Below are positions 51,201-62,371 of a stretch of 64,000 nucleotides of DNA, piece by piece. The position numbers were made by a program, and so were the translations under genes. Each line of letters opens with the position of its first letter. Within the stretch, counting starts at the first letter, position 1. The notes below the pieces were generated by a model. It worked only from the letters and a program-made list of their open reading frames with translations, had not been told where the DNA came from and did no database searches. This DNA comes from Rickettsia sp. Oklahoma-10 (lineage in GTDB: Bacteria; Pseudomonadota; Alphaproteobacteria; Rickettsiales; Rickettsiaceae): NCBI RefSeq assembly GCF_039954865.1, contig NZ_CP157197.1, positions 327,501 through 391,500 of the forward strand, read 5' to 3'.

Positions 51201-51566
51201 ATGAGCTTTTATGAATCAGTTTTTATTATACGACAAGATGTGTCATTAAACGATATAGATAAAATTGTTGATGATTTTGCTAAAATTATTAAAGATAATA
51301 ATGGCACTATCATAAAAAAAGAATATTGGGGGTTAAGAACTTTAGCTTATAAAATCGGTAATAGTAAAAAAGGACATTATTATTTTTTAGGTTTAGACAT
51401 TACTAGGAATGTAAAAGAAGAAATAGAAAGAAAAATGAAGCTTAATGAAAATATCATTAGATTTCTTACAATTAAAGCAGATTCAATTAGTAGTGAACCT
51501 TCGCCGATATTAAAAAATCAGAGTACAGAGAATACTCTGGTAATTGATGTAACAGCTAATAATTAA
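51201..51566 (+). CDS. rpsF: 30S ribosomal protein S6
   Basis: A 121-residue S6 with the typical N-terminal [21 protein letters not shown] and the middle [23 protein letters not shown]. It binds 16S rRNA with S18 in the platform of the 30S subunit. First in the standard rpsF-rpsR-rplI operon. The C-terminal tail is longer than in E. coli. Confidence 0.97.
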   Translation: MSFYESVFIIRQDVSLNDIDKIVDDFAKIIKDNNGTIIKKEYWGLRTLAYKIGNSKKGHYYFLGLDITRNVKEEIERKMKLNENIIRFLTIKADSISSEPSPILKNQSTENTLVIDVTANN

Positions 51567-51590
51567 ATTTGTCAGGATTAAGGTTAAAGA

Positions 51591-51878
51591 ATGTTAAAAA
51601 GTAATAATGCTAGTGAAACAGCTATAAGCAAAATGGGAGATAAAACTAATAAAAAAGTATTTTTTAGAAGACGTAAAGGATGTCCTCTTTCTGTGCCTAA
51701 TGCACCTATTATTGATTATAAAAATCCTGAACTTTTAATAAAGTTTGTTTCTGAAGGCGGTAGAATGTTACCAAGCAGGATCACAAATGTTTGTGCAAAA
51801 AAACAAAGAAAGTTAAATAATGCTATTAAAATTGCGAGAATTTTAGCGTTATTACCTTTTGTATTTCAAGCTAAATAA
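51591..51878 (+). CDS. rpsR: 30S ribosomal protein S18
   Basis: A 95-residue S18. The core is [25 protein letters not shown], then [24 protein letters not shown] basic N-terminal extension of about 25 residues precedes it. It partners S6 on the 30S platform. Spacing is 24 bp from rpsF and 11 bp to rplI. Confidence 0.96.
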   Translation: MLKSNNASETAISKMGDKTNKKVFFRRRKGCPLSVPNAPIIDYKNPELLIKFVSEGGRMLPSRITNVCAKKQRKLNNAIKIARILALLPFVFQAK

Positions 51879-51889
51879 AGGCATAATAC

Positions 51890-52405
51890 ATGGAAATTAT
51901 ATTAATAAAACCCGTAAGAAAATTAGGTAAAATTGGCGATATACTCAAAGTAGCAGACGGATTTGGTCGTAATTATCTTTTACCGCAAAAATTAGCTATT
52001 AGAGCTACTGAGACTAATAAAGAATTAATAGTTAAACAAAAGCACGAATTTGAAGCAAAAGATAAGCAAATAAGAGAAGAAGTAGAAAAAATCAATGCGC
52101 TTATTAAAGATCAAAAATTAGTTTTTATCCGTCAAACATCAGATGATGGTAAACTTTTCGGTTCAGTTACTAATAAGGAAATAGCTGATAAATTATCTGA
52201 AAATGTATCTTATAATATTATTCATTCAAATATTGTCCTTGATAAAAAAATTAAATCTATCGGAGTTTATACGGTTGAAATAAGACTCCATGCAGAACTT
52301 AATTCTATAGTTACGGTTATTGTTGCAAGATCAGAATCAGAGGCACAAGATTATTTACGTGAACAAAAGACTGAAATTTCAGAAACATTAGCTGAATCAG
52401 CATAA
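51890..52405 (+). CDS. rplI: 50S ribosomal protein L9
   Basis: A 171-residue L9. The N-terminal rRNA-binding domain is [32 protein letters not shown], and the long connecting helix and C-terminal domain ([17 protein letters not shown]) are present. Third in the operon. Confidence 0.97.
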   Translation: MEIILIKPVRKLGKIGDILKVADGFGRNYLLPQKLAIRATETNKELIVKQKHEFEAKDKQIREEVEKINALIKDQKLVFIRQTSDDGKLFGSVTNKEIADKLSENVSYNIIHSNIVLDKKIKSIGVYTVEIRLHAELNSIVTVIVARSESEAQDYLREQKTEISETLAESA

Positions 52406-52735
52406 AATCTTTCTTTATCCTCTAGTTTTATAGATACAAAAATTTTCATAAGCTAAGCAACTGAAAGGATTATGATAATCCAGTAAAATAATTATATTTT
52501 TATTCTTCCTTGTTTTGTCAATTTACTGTTGTAAATTTTCTCACAGAAAAACAAGTTATAACAGCATACATTACTGTATAATAATACTAGATATTTTTCA
52601 ACTATGCTACAGCTAAATCTATGTTGTTTCAGATAGGATGAATTTAAGAGTAAGTCTGCGAAAGCAGTGCAAATAGTACATGAGCGTAGACTTAACTCAA
52701 ACAATTTGCCTGTATTAAGCTTTTAAAATGATGCT
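52406..52735. other. Gap before tilS with an inverted repeat
   Basis: About 330 bp. TTTAAGAGTAAGTCTGCG (52643-52660) pairs imperfectly with CGTAGACTTAACTCAAA (52684-52700) around a short loop, probably another RPE type. No gene is seen. A terminator for rplI is expected but not obvious. Confidence 0.5.
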
Positions 52736-54175
52736 ATGTATTCCTGTGAAATGAAGAGTTGGGATATGAAGTTTAACTTGGAAAAGAACAAGGAGCCTAT
52801 AAGCCAAGGAGCAGAGCGTATAATAAACGTTCAGCATCCAAGGGCTTGCAAAGACATTGTTCCCAATTTTTCAAGTAAGGCGAGTATATATGAAAAATTT
52901 GAGTATAATATCAATAATCTAATAGGTAATTTTGGTTTATCTAAAATAGCAGTTGCAGTCTCCGGTGGAAGTGATTCGGTAGCACTTCTTTATCTTACTA
53001 ATATTTGGGCAGAAAAAAATAATGTAGAATTATTTGTTATATCGGTTGATCATAATTTACGGGCACAGTCAAAGCAAGAGACTTATTATATTCAAAATAT
53101 CAGTAATAGTCTAAATCGCAAACATTATAATTTATCTTTTGATCATCAAAATAATTTTTCTAATTTACAAGAAAGAGCAAGAGAAGGACGATATGATTTA
53201 ATGACAAATCTATGCTTGGAACTTGATATATTAGTGCTTCTAACTGCTCACCATGAGGATGATTACATAGAAAATTTTTGTTTGAGGTTAGAACGCAATA
53301 GTAGTATATTTGGTCTTAGTAGCAGCAATATAAATTGGCATAATAATACACAAATTATTAGGCCTCTATATAATATTCCAAAAAGTGAATTAGTAAAATA
53401 TTTAGTCAGCCATAATATAAAATGGTTTGAAGACGAATCGAATTTATCAGCTAAATATAAGCGGAATCTTATTAGACAAAAATTAGCTAAAGAAGAAGGT
53501 TATATTAAAGCCGATATAATCTTGCAACAACTTAAAATTAATAATCTACTGGATGATAAATTTAAACCGGAGTTAATATCAGCAATAGCTGAAGCGGTCA
53601 AGATGTTTAAATATGGTTTTGCTTTTCTTGATTTAGTAAAATTTGATAAGTTTTCAAATGAGGTAAAAGTACAACTAATTAATTTTTTACTGCTAATGAT
53701 TAGCGGAAAATTTAGAGTAGCACGTTTTTATTCAGTATCCCATATTTTGGAGCTAATTACTCAAGAGGTAAACTTTAAGAAAACACTTCATGGTTGTGTA
53801 ATTAAGCGTATACAAAACCAGTTGCTTATATACAGGGAATTTGGTAGAAAATTACCTGAGAGTAAAATACTACTAGATAAGTCGGTTATTTGGGATAGTA
53901 GATTTTGTATTACAAAAAATCAAGAAACACCAAATTGTTTTGTAACTCATTTATCGTTAGAAGATTATAAAACGATAAAGAAACAATTAGATTTAGAACC
54001 TTTAAAAAGTTTATCCTGCAAAAACCACAATGCAATTTTATTTACCTTACCTATCGTTAAAATACTTGAAAAAGTTATAGCAATACCACATATATCATAT
54101 TATGATAACGACATGAGGGGTTTTGGAGTCTCTTTTGCTCCAAATTTTGTATCTCGTTTTACACATTTTTGCTGA
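52736..54175 (+). CDS. tilS: tRNA(Ile)-lysidine synthase TilS
   Basis: Converts C34 of tRNA-Ile(CAU) to lysidine, allowing AUA decoding. It is a 479-residue protein with the PP-loop [10 protein letters not shown] at about residues 76-85 and RDD-type helices ([17 protein letters not shown]). C-terminal domains follow. The PP-loop is normally near residue 20. The first ~50 residues here are made largely by an in-frame RPE (about residues 12-48), so the native protein starts near MIYEKFEYN-like sequence. The first ATG at 52736 is used by default; a later start cannot be ruled out. Confidence 0.93.
   Translation: MYSCEMKSWDMKFNLEKNKEPISQGAERIINVQHPRACKDIVPNFSSKASIYEKFEYNINNLIGNFGLSKIAVAVSGGSDSVALLYLTNIWAEKNNVELFVISVDHNLRAQSKQETYYIQNISNSLNRKHYNLSFDHQNNFSNLQERAREGRYDLMTNLCLELDILVLLTAHHEDDYIENFCLRLERNSSIFGLSSSNINWHNNTQIIRPLYNIPKSELVKYLVSHNIKWFEDESNLSAKYKRNLIRQKLAKEEGYIKADIILQQLKINNLLDDKFKPELISAIAEAVKMFKYGFAFLDLVKFDKFSNEVKVQLINFLLLMISGKFRVARFYSVSHILELITQEVNFKKTLHGCVIKRIQNQLLIYREFGRKLPESKILLDKSVIWDSRFCITKNQETPNCFVTHLSLEDYKTIKKQLDLEPLKSLSCKNHNAILFTLPIVKILEKVIAIPHISYYDNDMRGFGVSFAPNFVSRFTHFC
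52765..52885. repeat. Protein-coding Rickettsia palindromic element in the tilS 5' end
   Basis: TTGGAAAAGAACAAGGAGCC and GGAGCAGAGCGTATAATAAA match the copies at 1655-1765 and, reversed, at 23560. The element is in frame and encodes about 40 residues ([16 protein letters not shown]...). The gene was extended by the insertion without loss of the reading frame. Confidence 0.85.
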
Positions 54176-54242
54176 GATTAGTATTAAAGATTTTATAATC
54201 TTATACTGATGCATTTTATATATTTTGTTAGGTTTTATATCG

Positions 54243-56150
54243 ATGAATAATCAAGGTAGAAGTATTTTAGCTTGGGCAGCACTTTTCATTTTTGTAATAT
54301 TACTTTTTAATGTTTTCCAAACCGATGGTTTACTTGGTGGAAGAAATAATATAACTTTCTCGGATTTTTTAACACGAGTTGATGAAAAGACTGTTAATTC
54401 GGTAAAAATTCAAGGTAGAGTAATTGAAGGCACTTCAAATGATGGCTCTACTTTTAGCACTTATGCTCCTGATTATCCTGATTTAGTAAATCGTCTTACT
54501 AGTAATGACGTTAATATTGAAGTCGTGCCTCTTGAAACAAGAATGAATACCTTTTTAGGTTTCTTAATTTCTTGGTTTCCTATGCTTTTGTTGATAGGTG
54601 TTTGGATTTTTTTTATGCGTCAAATGCATGGCGGTGGCAAAGTCATGGGGTTTGGAAAATCTAAAGCTAGATTGTTATCAGATAAAGGACCCAAAATTAC
54701 CTTTAAAGATGTGGCAGGTATCGATGAAGCAAAAGAAGAATTAACTGAAATAGTAGATTTTTTAAGAGATCCAAATAAGTTCCAAAAGCTTGGCGGTAAA
54801 ATACCGAAAGGCTGTTTGCTTATTGGTCCTCCAGGAACAGGAAAAACACTTCTTGCTAAAGCAATTGCAGGCGAAGCCAATGTCCCGTTTTTTAGCATAT
54901 CCGGTTCTGATTTTGTCGAAATGTTTGTAGGTGTTGGTGCAAGTCGTGTGCGTGATATGTTCGAGCAAGGTAAACGCAATGCTCCATGTATTATCTTTAT
55001 CGATGAGATTGATGCTGTAGGTCGTCATAGAGGTATCGGTATGGGTGGCGGTAATGACGAGCGTGAGCAAACATTAAACCAAATGTTAGTTGAAATGGAT
55101 GGCTTTGAAGCAAATGAGGGTGTCGTGATCATTGCAGCTACGAATCGCCCTGATGTTCTTGATCGTGCCTTACTACGGCCCGGTAGATTTGATCGTCAAA
55201 TTGCTGTTGCAAATCCCGATATAAACGGTCGAGAGCAAATCCTAAAAGTACATTTAAAGAAGATTAAATATAATAGTACAGTACTAGCACGAATTATTGC
55301 TCGTGGTACCCCAGGTTTTTCTGGTGCTGAACTTGCTAATTTAGTTAATGAAGCTGCTCTTATTGCTGCAAGGCTTGGTAAGAAAGAAGTAGATATGCAC
55401 GATATGGAAGAGGCAAAAGATAAGGTGCTAATGGGAGTGGTACGTCGCTCTATTGCAATGTCAGAGAAGGAAAAAAGGTTGACTGCGTATCATGAAGGAG
55501 GACATGCATTAGTTGGGCTTTATTGTCCTGCAGCATCACCTATTCATAAAGCTACGATTATACCGCGTGGTAATGCTCTTGGGATGGTGCAAAGACTTCC
55601 TGAAACTGATGAATATTCTCAGAATCGTGAACAAATGGAATCATCTATAGCAGTTTATATGGCAGGAAGAGTAGCGGAGGAAATCGTTTTCGGTAGAAAT
55701 AAAGTTACCTCAGGAGCTGCATCTGATATAAAAGGTGCAACCAATATTGCAAGAGCAATGGTTACAAAAGCAGGTTTAAGTGATTTAATAGGACCGATAT
55801 TTCATGGTTCAAGCAGTGATGATATGTATGGTAGACAACCTAATCATGAAACGTCAGAAGCTACTGCAGAGTTAATTGATACTGAAGTTAAAAGAATTAT
55901 TATGCAAGGATATGAATTTGCAAAAGATATTTTAACAAAGCATATAGATCAGCTTCATACGCTAGCTAATGCTTTAATTGAATATGAGACATTATCTGGT
56001 CAGCAAATTAAAAATTTACTTAGTGGTCGAGCTTTAGATTCAGAAGAGGAAAATAAATTTCCTTTTAATGATTCATATGCTATCAAACTAGATAAAGACA
56101 AATCACCTGAAAAAGCAAAAACAACTACAGCTAAAAAAGAGAGTACTTAA
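54243..56150 (+). CDS. ftsH: ATP-dependent zinc metalloprotease FtsH
   Basis: A membrane-bound AAA+ protease that degrades unassembled or damaged membrane proteins. The ATG at 54243 ([11 protein letters not shown]) is chosen over the alternative at 54225, giving 635 residues. There are two N-terminal membrane helices around a periplasmic domain. Walker A GPPGTGKT (about residue 198), the SRH region and the zinc site HEGGH (about 417) follow. It abuts sdhB (stop TAA, then ATG), so the two share an mRNA. Confidence 0.97.
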   Translation: MNNQGRSILAWAALFIFVILLFNVFQTDGLLGGRNNITFSDFLTRVDEKTVNSVKIQGRVIEGTSNDGSTFSTYAPDYPDLVNRLTSNDVNIEVVPLETRMNTFLGFLISWFPMLLLIGVWIFFMRQMHGGGKVMGFGKSKARLLSDKGPKITFKDVAGIDEAKEELTEIVDFLRDPNKFQKLGGKIPKGCLLIGPPGTGKTLLAKAIAGEANVPFFSISGSDFVEMFVGVGASRVRDMFEQGKRNAPCIIFIDEIDAVGRHRGIGMGGGNDEREQTLNQMLVEMDGFEANEGVVIIAATNRPDVLDRALLRPGRFDRQIAVANPDINGREQILKVHLKKIKYNSTVLARIIARGTPGFSGAELANLVNEAALIAARLGKKEVDMHDMEEAKDKVLMGVVRRSIAMSEKEKRLTAYHEGGHALVGLYCPAASPIHKATIIPRGNALGMVQRLPETDEYSQNREQMESSIAVYMAGRVAEEIVFGRNKVTSGAASDIKGATNIARAMVTKAGLSDLIGPIFHGSSSDDMYGRQPNHETSEATAELIDTEVKRIIMQGYEFAKDILTKHIDQLHTLANALIEYETLSGQQIKNLLSGRALDSEEENKFPFNDSYAIKLDKDKSPEKAKTTTAKKEST

Positions 56151-56936
56151 ATGGCAGCGTTAAGATTACCGCCAAATTCAGTAGTAGAAAAAGGTAGAGA
56201 GTATAAAGAAAATGAGGAAATGCTAAAACCTTGTAAAATAAAGATTTATAGATATAATCCTGACCTTGATAAGAATCCTACTATCGATAGCTTTGAGATA
56301 GATTTAAGTAAAACCGGCCCAATGGTTTTAGATGCTTTAATTAAAATCAAAAATGAAATCGATTCGACTCTAACATTTAGACGTTCTTGTCGAGAAGGAA
56401 TTTGTGGTAGTTGTGCAATGAATATTGACGGCACAAATACTTTAGCATGCATAAAACCAATAGAAGATATATCGGGCGATATCAAAATCTATCCGCTGCC
56501 TCATATGAAAGTAGTGAAAGACTTAGTACCTGATATGTCACATTTTTACGCACAATATGAATCGATAGAACCTTGGCTTAAAAATAATAACCCTGCTCCT
56601 TCAAACTCTGAAAGGTTACAGTCAATTAAGGACCGAGAAAATCTTGATGGTTTATATGAGTGCATATTATGTGCATGCTGTTCTACTTCCTGTCCTAGCT
56701 ATTGGTGGAACAGTGATAAATATTTAGGCCCTGCGATTTTGTTACAGGCTTATAGGTGGATTGCCGATTCGCGGGATGATCATACCGGTGAACGTCTTGA
56801 AGCTTTAGAAGATCCGTTCAAGCTTTATCGTTGCCATACGATTATGAACTGCACTAAAACCTGTCCTAAAAGTTTAAACCCTGCTAAAGCTATCGGTAAA
56901 ATAAAAAGTTTAATTGCAGAACATAATAGCGTGTAA
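56151..56936 (+). CDS. sdhB: Succinate dehydrogenase iron-sulfur subunit SdhB
   Basis: The electron-transfer subunit of respiratory complex II. In 261 residues it carries the 2Fe-2S motif [22 protein letters not shown] (about residues 80-101), the 4Fe-4S motif [15 protein letters not shown] and the 3Fe-4S motif [17 protein letters not shown]. It begins immediately after the ftsH stop. The sdhA, sdhC and sdhD genes are not in the window. Confidence 0.97.
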   Translation: MAALRLPPNSVVEKGREYKENEEMLKPCKIKIYRYNPDLDKNPTIDSFEIDLSKTGPMVLDALIKIKNEIDSTLTFRRSCREGICGSCAMNIDGTNTLACIKPIEDISGDIKIYPLPHMKVVKDLVPDMSHFYAQYESIEPWLKNNNPAPSNSERLQSIKDRENLDGLYECILCACCSTSCPSYWWNSDKYLGPAILLQAYRWIADSRDDHTGERLEALEDPFKLYRCHTIMNCTKTCPKSLNPAKAIGKIKSLIAEHNSV

Positions 56937-56958
56937 TTCTTAATTTTTTCTAAAAATA

Positions 56959-57375
56959 ATGAAAAAACAATTATTTGCTGTTAGGCTATTACTTACTTCT
57001 ATATCTTGCATTTTTGCCGTTGATTGTAATAGTGCCCTAACACAAGGTAACATGAAGATTATTGTGTTGGTAAAGAATATAAGAAAGTTGATAAGAAACT
57101 AAATTAAATATACCAAGGAATGTTAAAACGTATTTCAGATGAATAAGAACAAAGTCATTTGCTTAAAAAACCTCAAAACTTATGTATTAAGTATTGAAAG
57201 CTAAATGTGAATTCTGGAGTTTAGGTTGGCTCTGTATACCTAATGATACTGCTTACGTGTTTTACAGGAAAAATTGGAGAGCGTATCAAAGAATTTGAAG
57301 TTATGCTGAAGTGTAAAGAAAGTGACTTAAGTTGTCCAGTGCTAATCAAGAAAGACGCAGAACCTAGATAATTGA
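56959..57375 (+). pseudogene. Decayed LprI-like (DUF1311) secreted protein
   Basis: The start MKKQLFAVRLLLTSISCIFA is a clean signal peptide. The frame then breaks. In other frames the mature part reads HEDYCVGKEYKKVDKKLN, YQGMLKRISDE, and later KCEFWSLG, matching the LprI/DUF1311 pattern (paired Cys, Tyr-x-Leu-Leu repeats). Near the end CKESDLSCP-like residues are preserved. Five or more frameshifts and stops are present. A hairpin ATAGCAAAT/ATTTGCTAT at 57378-57406 lies just downstream and may be its terminator. Confidence 0.6.
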
Positions 57376-57479
57376 GGATAGCAAATATATTTATGTAATT
57401 TGCTATTTGTGGTATAAATTATTAAGAACTATTCGTCCCTTTTTTAATATTTTTTGTTATAAGACTTGATTTAATTGAT

Positions 57480-57640
57480 TAATTCAATTATTTCACTAAT
57501 TTCAAAAAAATCACCTATATTACCTAGATTATCATTTATAATATCAATAATAAATTTATGAAATTCTCCGATTTGTTTTGTGATATTGTCTTTCTAATTG
57601 CTTTTCTATATATTTGTGCTTGCTCAGACATAAACTCTAT
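57480..57640 (-). pseudogene. Displaced remnant of the midA 3' end
   Basis: On the minus strand about 57564-57629 aligns with the 3' end of midA (58977-59042) at roughly 85-90% over about 66 bp, with a few indels. It still encodes [12 protein letters not shown] and KQIGEFHKF in shifted frames, against [12 protein letters not shown] and KQMGELFKV in midA. The sequence beyond (to 57480) is unlike the present midA tail. I read it as the original midA C-terminus, cut off by an insertion. That reading is inference. Confidence 0.65.
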
Positions 57641-57699
57641 TTTTAGAGGTACTTTGTACTAGATGATAGTTTAAATTCTTATATAGTTTTGATTACATT

Positions 57700-58972
57700 G
57701 GAAATGTCTCTTTAATACAAAAAGTTATTCAAGAGGGCTTATTTTTAACGTTTAAATACATATTTAAAAAAATTATAGCTAATCAAATATATTTTACTTT
57801 ATAGTAAAAGATTATACCAATAAGTCAGCCTAGTAAATCCTGGGATGCATTCTGTTGGAACAACAAAAAATTTAGCCAATACTAAAATGGAACGAGAAGT
57901 TTCTACCATAAAAATTTAGAAAACTCTCCTAGTACTACAGCTGAACATATTAAGATTAATAGGCTCTAGCGAGTTAACTGATGTGATGTGGCTAGTTTAT
58001 CGGCGCTTATGGTAAAATACGCATCTATTTGCTATTAGAAATACTATAATCTACAAATAGAAAACGAAGAAGCTTTTATTGCCAATATGTCAGCCTGTAT
58101 GATAAAAAAGGTTAATAAAGATAAAGCACTGAATATGTTAATTGATACGATAATGCCTAATCAAGGTAGATTGGATGCAATATAAAATGTAGGAAAAGCT
58201 CTGACGTTATTACAATTCCTGTTGAAATATGCTTAGAGAAAGCGTTTTAGATAGTAGAGCTCAAGGATGAGTAATAATCGGTTATATTATAAATTCAAAT
58301 ATTAATGTTGCAAAAAGATTTCACAATATAATGGATAAAAAATATAAATTGGTTGACGATGACATCAATTGGGAAGCAAAAACCAATCTTAATGGAAGAG
58401 GGTAAGTTTAAAAGAGAAAAAGTAGAAATACATGAATGATAGGGCAAGATTAGATAAATTTTGACATAAACAAAATCTCAATCCTAATACTAAGTGTTTA
58501 AATACAGGCAGGATTATAAAACCAATAATCTATTTATAAATTTGAGGATAGTAAAGATATAGAGTGACGTATACCAATTTTAAGGATTAAGCTAAACGTA
58601 TTGGAAAAGAAATATTAAATTCTGTTAATTTGTTGACAAATTCTACTACTTCTAATATAGATTAAGAAGGAATCTGCATATAAACTACAGGTATGAGTAT
58701 TTCAAATAATATTTGATGAAAAAGGGAGTTATATGTCAAAAGAGAATAAATTAACTGAATAAGAGATGAAATTTGGTGATAGAAAATCTGAAAATGCAAT
58801 TATTAATGCTGTAGTTGAAAATTTTAATGCATAAGACTAGGATAAAATATTATTAGGAGAGATATCTTCAAGAGAAAATACTTCTAACACTCCTACTAAT
58901 ATAGATAAAGAACTAAATTGTGAGACTTTCTATAGAGAGATCAATACTAATGCATTATTTGTAGGACTTTAA
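57700..58972 (+). pseudogene. Decayed gene block between the two midA 3' ends
   Basis: Plus-strand frames such as LIDTIMPNQGRLDAI (58140-58185), LNPNTKCLNTGRIIKPIIYL (58480-58535) and KFGDRKSENAIINAVVENFNA (58770-58830) are separated by stops. The last frame runs to a stop at 58970, ending NTNALFVGL, and overlaps the midA 3' end by about 25 bp on the opposite strand. No family is recognised. It is the likely cargo of the insertion that replaced the midA tail. Confidence 0.45.
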
Positions 58973-60023
58973 ATAATTCTCCCATTTGTTTTGGCGATAT
59001 TAGTCTTTCTACCTGCTTTTCTATTATTTGTGCTTGCTCATCGTTAAGCTTATCTTGCAATGTTTTGCTACGTAATAAGATTCCGTTTTCTATTAAAAAA
59101 TCACGTTGCAAGAGTGTATCTATTACATTTATTTTGCTATTTTTAGCTACCATTTTTAATGTATAAAAATCTACATGTGCAGATAAATCGGCCTCTCCAC
59201 AATTCTCAAGGATGGAACAATATTTGTGATTTTTAACCGCTTGTAATGTTGGATTATATTGATAGCTAGTTCTACTACTCAAAGCTATATCATAGCCGTA
59301 ATCTATTATTAAGCAGCTGCCGCTTAGTTTTTGTAGATGTTTAGCTATAAATTTTATAATTTCTATCGATTTATAAGATTCTTCAAGTATTGCTCCGTCT
59401 TTTGCTTCAATATGAGTTCGCAGCAGATATTCTTGTAATTGCTTATTAACGCTTATTTTATCGTATTTAATTCTTCCGTCTCCTGGCTGTACCACAAATA
59501 TTCTTTCATACCATAATTCCTTGATTTTAATATATTGCTTTATCGGCATAGAATCAAAGAATTCATTAGCTACTATTATGGTAGGTTTTTTTGGTATATC
59601 TTTTATAAATGATAAGTGTTTAATCGGTAAATTAATATCTTGTAAATTAGACTTTTGATGAGCAATAAAATTTTGATTAATTTCTATTAGTGTAATTGAT
59701 AAAGCTTTATAAAATTCTGGTACTAATTTTGCGGTACGTAGTAAATCACGCATTAATAGGCCTCGACCAGGTCCAAGCTCAACTAAACTAAGACTTTTGG
59801 GACAACCAATTCTTTGCCACTCTTTAATACACCATAAGCCGATAATTTCACCAAATAGCTGTGAAACTTCAGGAGCAGTAATAAAGTCACCTTCGCTAGC
59901 CAAAGATTTTGTTTGTCTATAATATGAAGCAGGATGTGAATGTAATATTTCTTGTATGAGAACATCGCAAGTAATATAACCGTTTTGATCAATTAATTGT
60001 CTTATCTTGAAGTCGATCGACAT
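58947..60023 (-). CDS. MidA/NDUFAF7-family SAM-dependent methyltransferase
   Basis: A 358-residue class I methyltransferase. The SAM site [16 protein letters not shown] is near residue 80, and [11 protein letters not shown] and [16 protein letters not shown] are family motifs. Human NDUFAF7 dimethylates an Arg of complex I subunit NDUFS2; a similar role with rickettsial complex I is inferred. The start overlaps the lgt stop by 22 bp. The last ~20 residues may derive from an insertion event (see 57480-57640). Confidence 0.9.
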   Translation of the reverse strand: MSIDFKIRQLIDQNGYITCDVLIQEILHSHPASYYRQTKSLASEGDFITAPEVSQLFGEIIGLWCIKEWQRIGCPKSLSLVELGPGRGLLMRDLLRTAKLVPEFYKALSITLIEINQNFIAHQKSNLQDINLPIKHLSFIKDIPKKPTIIVANEFFDSMPIKQYIKIKELWYERIFVVQPGDGRIKYDKISVNKQLQEYLLRTHIEAKDGAILEESYKSIEIIKFIAKHLQKLSGSCLIIDYGYDIALSSRTSYQYNPTLQAVKNHKYCSILENCGEADLSAHVDFYTLKMVAKNSKINVIDTLLQRDFLIENGILLRSKTLQDKLNDEQAQIIEKQVERLISPKQMGELFKVLQIMH

Positions 60024-60781
60024 ATTAAATAACTTCCTAAGATTAGCATTGGTATTGATAAAATCTGTCCCATAGTTAAGATATCTAAAATAAACCCAAT
60101 CTGCACATCGGGTTCTCTAAATATTTCAATAGTTATTCGGCAAAGAGCATAAAATGTTAGAAATAGTCCTGAGTTTAAAGCACGTTGTTCAAGAGTTTTG
60201 TGCTTAAATGTTACATATGCTAAGATACAAAATAATACTAAACCTTCAAAAAAAGCTTCATATAATTGACTAGGGTGACGTAGACTCAGATCACTATTTG
60301 GGAAAATTATACCAAAAGAAGAATTTGTAATACGTCCATATAGTTCACCGTTAATAAAATTAGCGATTCTACCTAAAAATAATCCGATAGGTACTACCGG
60401 TGCTATTATATCTGTAAGACTTAAAAAATTAACTTTATATTTTCGACAAAACAAATAAGCAGTAATAATTACTCCTAAAGCTCCGCCATGGAAAGACATT
60501 CCACCTTCATAAGTTTTTAAGATATCTATTGGATTTGCAAAATATCTAGAAGGGTTATATAATAAAACAAATCCTATTCTACCTCCAACTATTATACCTA
60601 TAACAGCATAAGTAATGAAATCTTCTAGATTTTTTTTGGTAATTTGAGGCTTAAATTTTTCTATAATTTTGTTTGCATAAAACCAGCCTAGTAAAATTCC
60701 TATTACATATGAAAGGGAATACCAAGATATAGCAAATGGCCCTATAGAAAAAATAACAGGATTAATATTTGGAAATATCAT
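60002..60781 (-). CDS. lgt: Prolipoprotein diacylglyceryl transferase Lgt
   Basis: Adds diacylglycerol to the lipobox cysteine of prolipoproteins. The 259-residue protein has seven membrane helices. Conserved motifs are [27 protein letters not shown] (catalytic Arg/Glu/Gly) and [13 protein letters not shown]. It is co-transcribed with midA, overlapping its start. Confidence 0.96.
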   Translation of the reverse strand: MIFPNINPVIFSIGPFAISWYSLSYVIGILLGWFYANKIIEKFKPQITKKNLEDFITYAVIGIIVGGRIGFVLLYNPSRYFANPIDILKTYEGGMSFHGGALGVIITAYLFCRKYKVNFLSLTDIIAPVVPIGLFLGRIANFINGELYGRITNSSFGIIFPNSDLSLRHPSQLYEAFFEGLVLFCILAYVTFKHKTLEQRALNSGLFLTFYALCRITIEIFREPDVQIGFILDILTMGQILSIPMLILGSYLICRSTSR

Positions 60782-60804
60782 AGTAAATAAGTAATTAGAT
60801 GTTT

Positions 60805-60940
60805 TGTATAACTTGCTTCTGAGGATAATTTGTACGTTACCGGTACTTGTATTCTCACGTATGTCTTAATATATGCTTGCAGTGCTGCGTTCTGTGTTTC
60901 CTTCAAGTTTTTCCTTATTATTTATTATACAAAAAATCTA
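60805..60940. repeat. Rickettsia palindromic element, family D copy 4
   Basis: Lies in the divergent gap between lgt and mscS. AACTTGCTTCTGAGGATAAT, then TTTGTACGTTACCGGTACTT, and near the right end TTCCTTCAAGTTTTTCC, match the copy at 9262 in the same orientation. Both promoters must be at the flanks. Confidence 0.75.
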
Positions 60941-61031
60941 TTTTTTTGAATTAGAATTATTGATAAAATAAAATTTTTAGTAATAATAAAAAAGATTTAT
61001 ATTTTATCAATAATAATAATAATAGGAAAGT

Positions 61032-62198
61032 ATGCAATATTTAATAGATCTATATTATACCTCAAATATGGAGTTAGTATTATTGTTTATTATGTTAGTA
61101 TCTCTTATACCGGTGATATTTCTAATTAAAAGATTAATTTTTGTTCCTGTAAACAATTATTTAACTAGAAATTATTATGATGATTATGAAAGGACACTAA
61201 AAAAATATCCTATATTTCGTTATTTATTACACACTTTATTAGCATTTTATTTTGTCTGTTGGAAAAATATTTTCCATACTACTTCTTTTAAAGCCCATGT
61301 GTTACTTAGAATTAAAGATACTATAGTAATCTTATATACTAGTATATCCATGACTATGTTATTATTAACGCTTATAGATGCGTTTGCAGATCTGTATCAC
61401 AATAGGATCAAAACCATTACAAAAAATGTGCCGCTTAGCTTATATTTTCAAATATTAAAAATCATTATCATGGTTATTGCAGCTATGATAACTATTTCCT
61501 ACATATTAAATATTTCACTTAGTACATTTCTAACAAGTTTAGGTGCAGCTGCAGCTCTTTTAACATTTGTTTTTAAAGATACCGTTTTAGGATTACTTGC
61601 AAGCTTGCAACTAACTACTCAAGAAATTATTAATATTGGAGACTGGGTACGTATCGGCGAAATTGAAGGAATAGTTGAAAAAATTACTATTTCTGTAGTG
61701 AAAATTAGGAATTTTGATCAGTCTATTTCTACAATTCCTACTTATAGTATTTTAAATTCTAACGTCACTAATTATAAAGGAATTAGTGAATCAGGCGCAA
61801 GAAGGGTAAAGAGAGTATTTAATATTAATATGGCAACTATTAACTTCTGTGATGCTACTCTTTTAAAAGAATTAAAAAAATCTCCTTATATATCAAAGGA
61901 TATAATCAGTCAAATCACTCTTGATAAAGAAGAAAAAGATTTAACTAATATTAAGCTATTCAAATTATACGTTCAGGAATATCTAAGAAATAATCCGGCA
62001 GTATATACCGCAGGGTTTACGTTTTTAGTAAGACAGCTTGAACCTACGATTAACGGGTTACCTATAGAAATATATATCTTCGTTAAAGAAGTAAATTTAG
62101 TAGGTTATGAAAATATACAAGATAGTATTTCTGAACATTTGATTTCTATACTACCTGAATTTAAATTAAAAATATTTCAGAGGGGAGGAGTAGTATAG
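61032..62198 (+). CDS. MscS-family small-conductance mechanosensitive channel
   Basis: A 388-residue channel. Several N-terminal helices (LVLLFIMLVSLIPVIFLI and more) precede the pore helix (ILNISLSTFLTSLGAAAALLTFVFKDTVLG). The MscS beta-domain follows (IGDWVRIGEIEGIVEKITISVVKIR). It probably releases osmolytes on hypo-osmotic shock. A GGAA ribosome-binding site precedes the ATG. Confidence 0.92.
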   Translation: MQYLIDLYYTSNMELVLLFIMLVSLIPVIFLIKRLIFVPVNNYLTRNYYDDYERTLKKYPIFRYLLHTLLAFYFVCWKNIFHTTSFKAHVLLRIKDTIVILYTSISMTMLLLTLIDAFADLYHNRIKTITKNVPLSLYFQILKIIIMVIAAMITISYILNISLSTFLTSLGAAAALLTFVFKDTVLGLLASLQLTTQEIINIGDWVRIGEIEGIVEKITISVVKIRNFDQSISTIPTYSILNSNVTNYKGISESGARRVKRVFNINMATINFCDATLLKELKKSPYISKDIISQITLDKEEKDLTNIKLFKLYVQEYLRNNPAVYTAGFTFLVRQLEPTINGLPIEIYIFVKEVNLVGYENIQDSISEHLISILPEFKLKIFQRGGVV

Positions 62199-62371
62199 TA
62201 TATCCGAGTAAATGAATATTAGTAAAAATAGAAAAATAAATTAAATTTGCATCCAAGGTGGAAGTTGACTTTCATTTAAACTTATTTCAAAAGTAGGTAT
62301 ATACTACTTGATTATTTTCTATAAATGCTTTAACTTTAAGCTTTAAAAATATGAAATTTTAAGACCTAGGA

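Noticed and set aside
57378-57406. Terminator after the LprI relic
   Set aside because: The 9-bp stem is real but lacks a convincing U-tract, so it is only mentioned with the relic.
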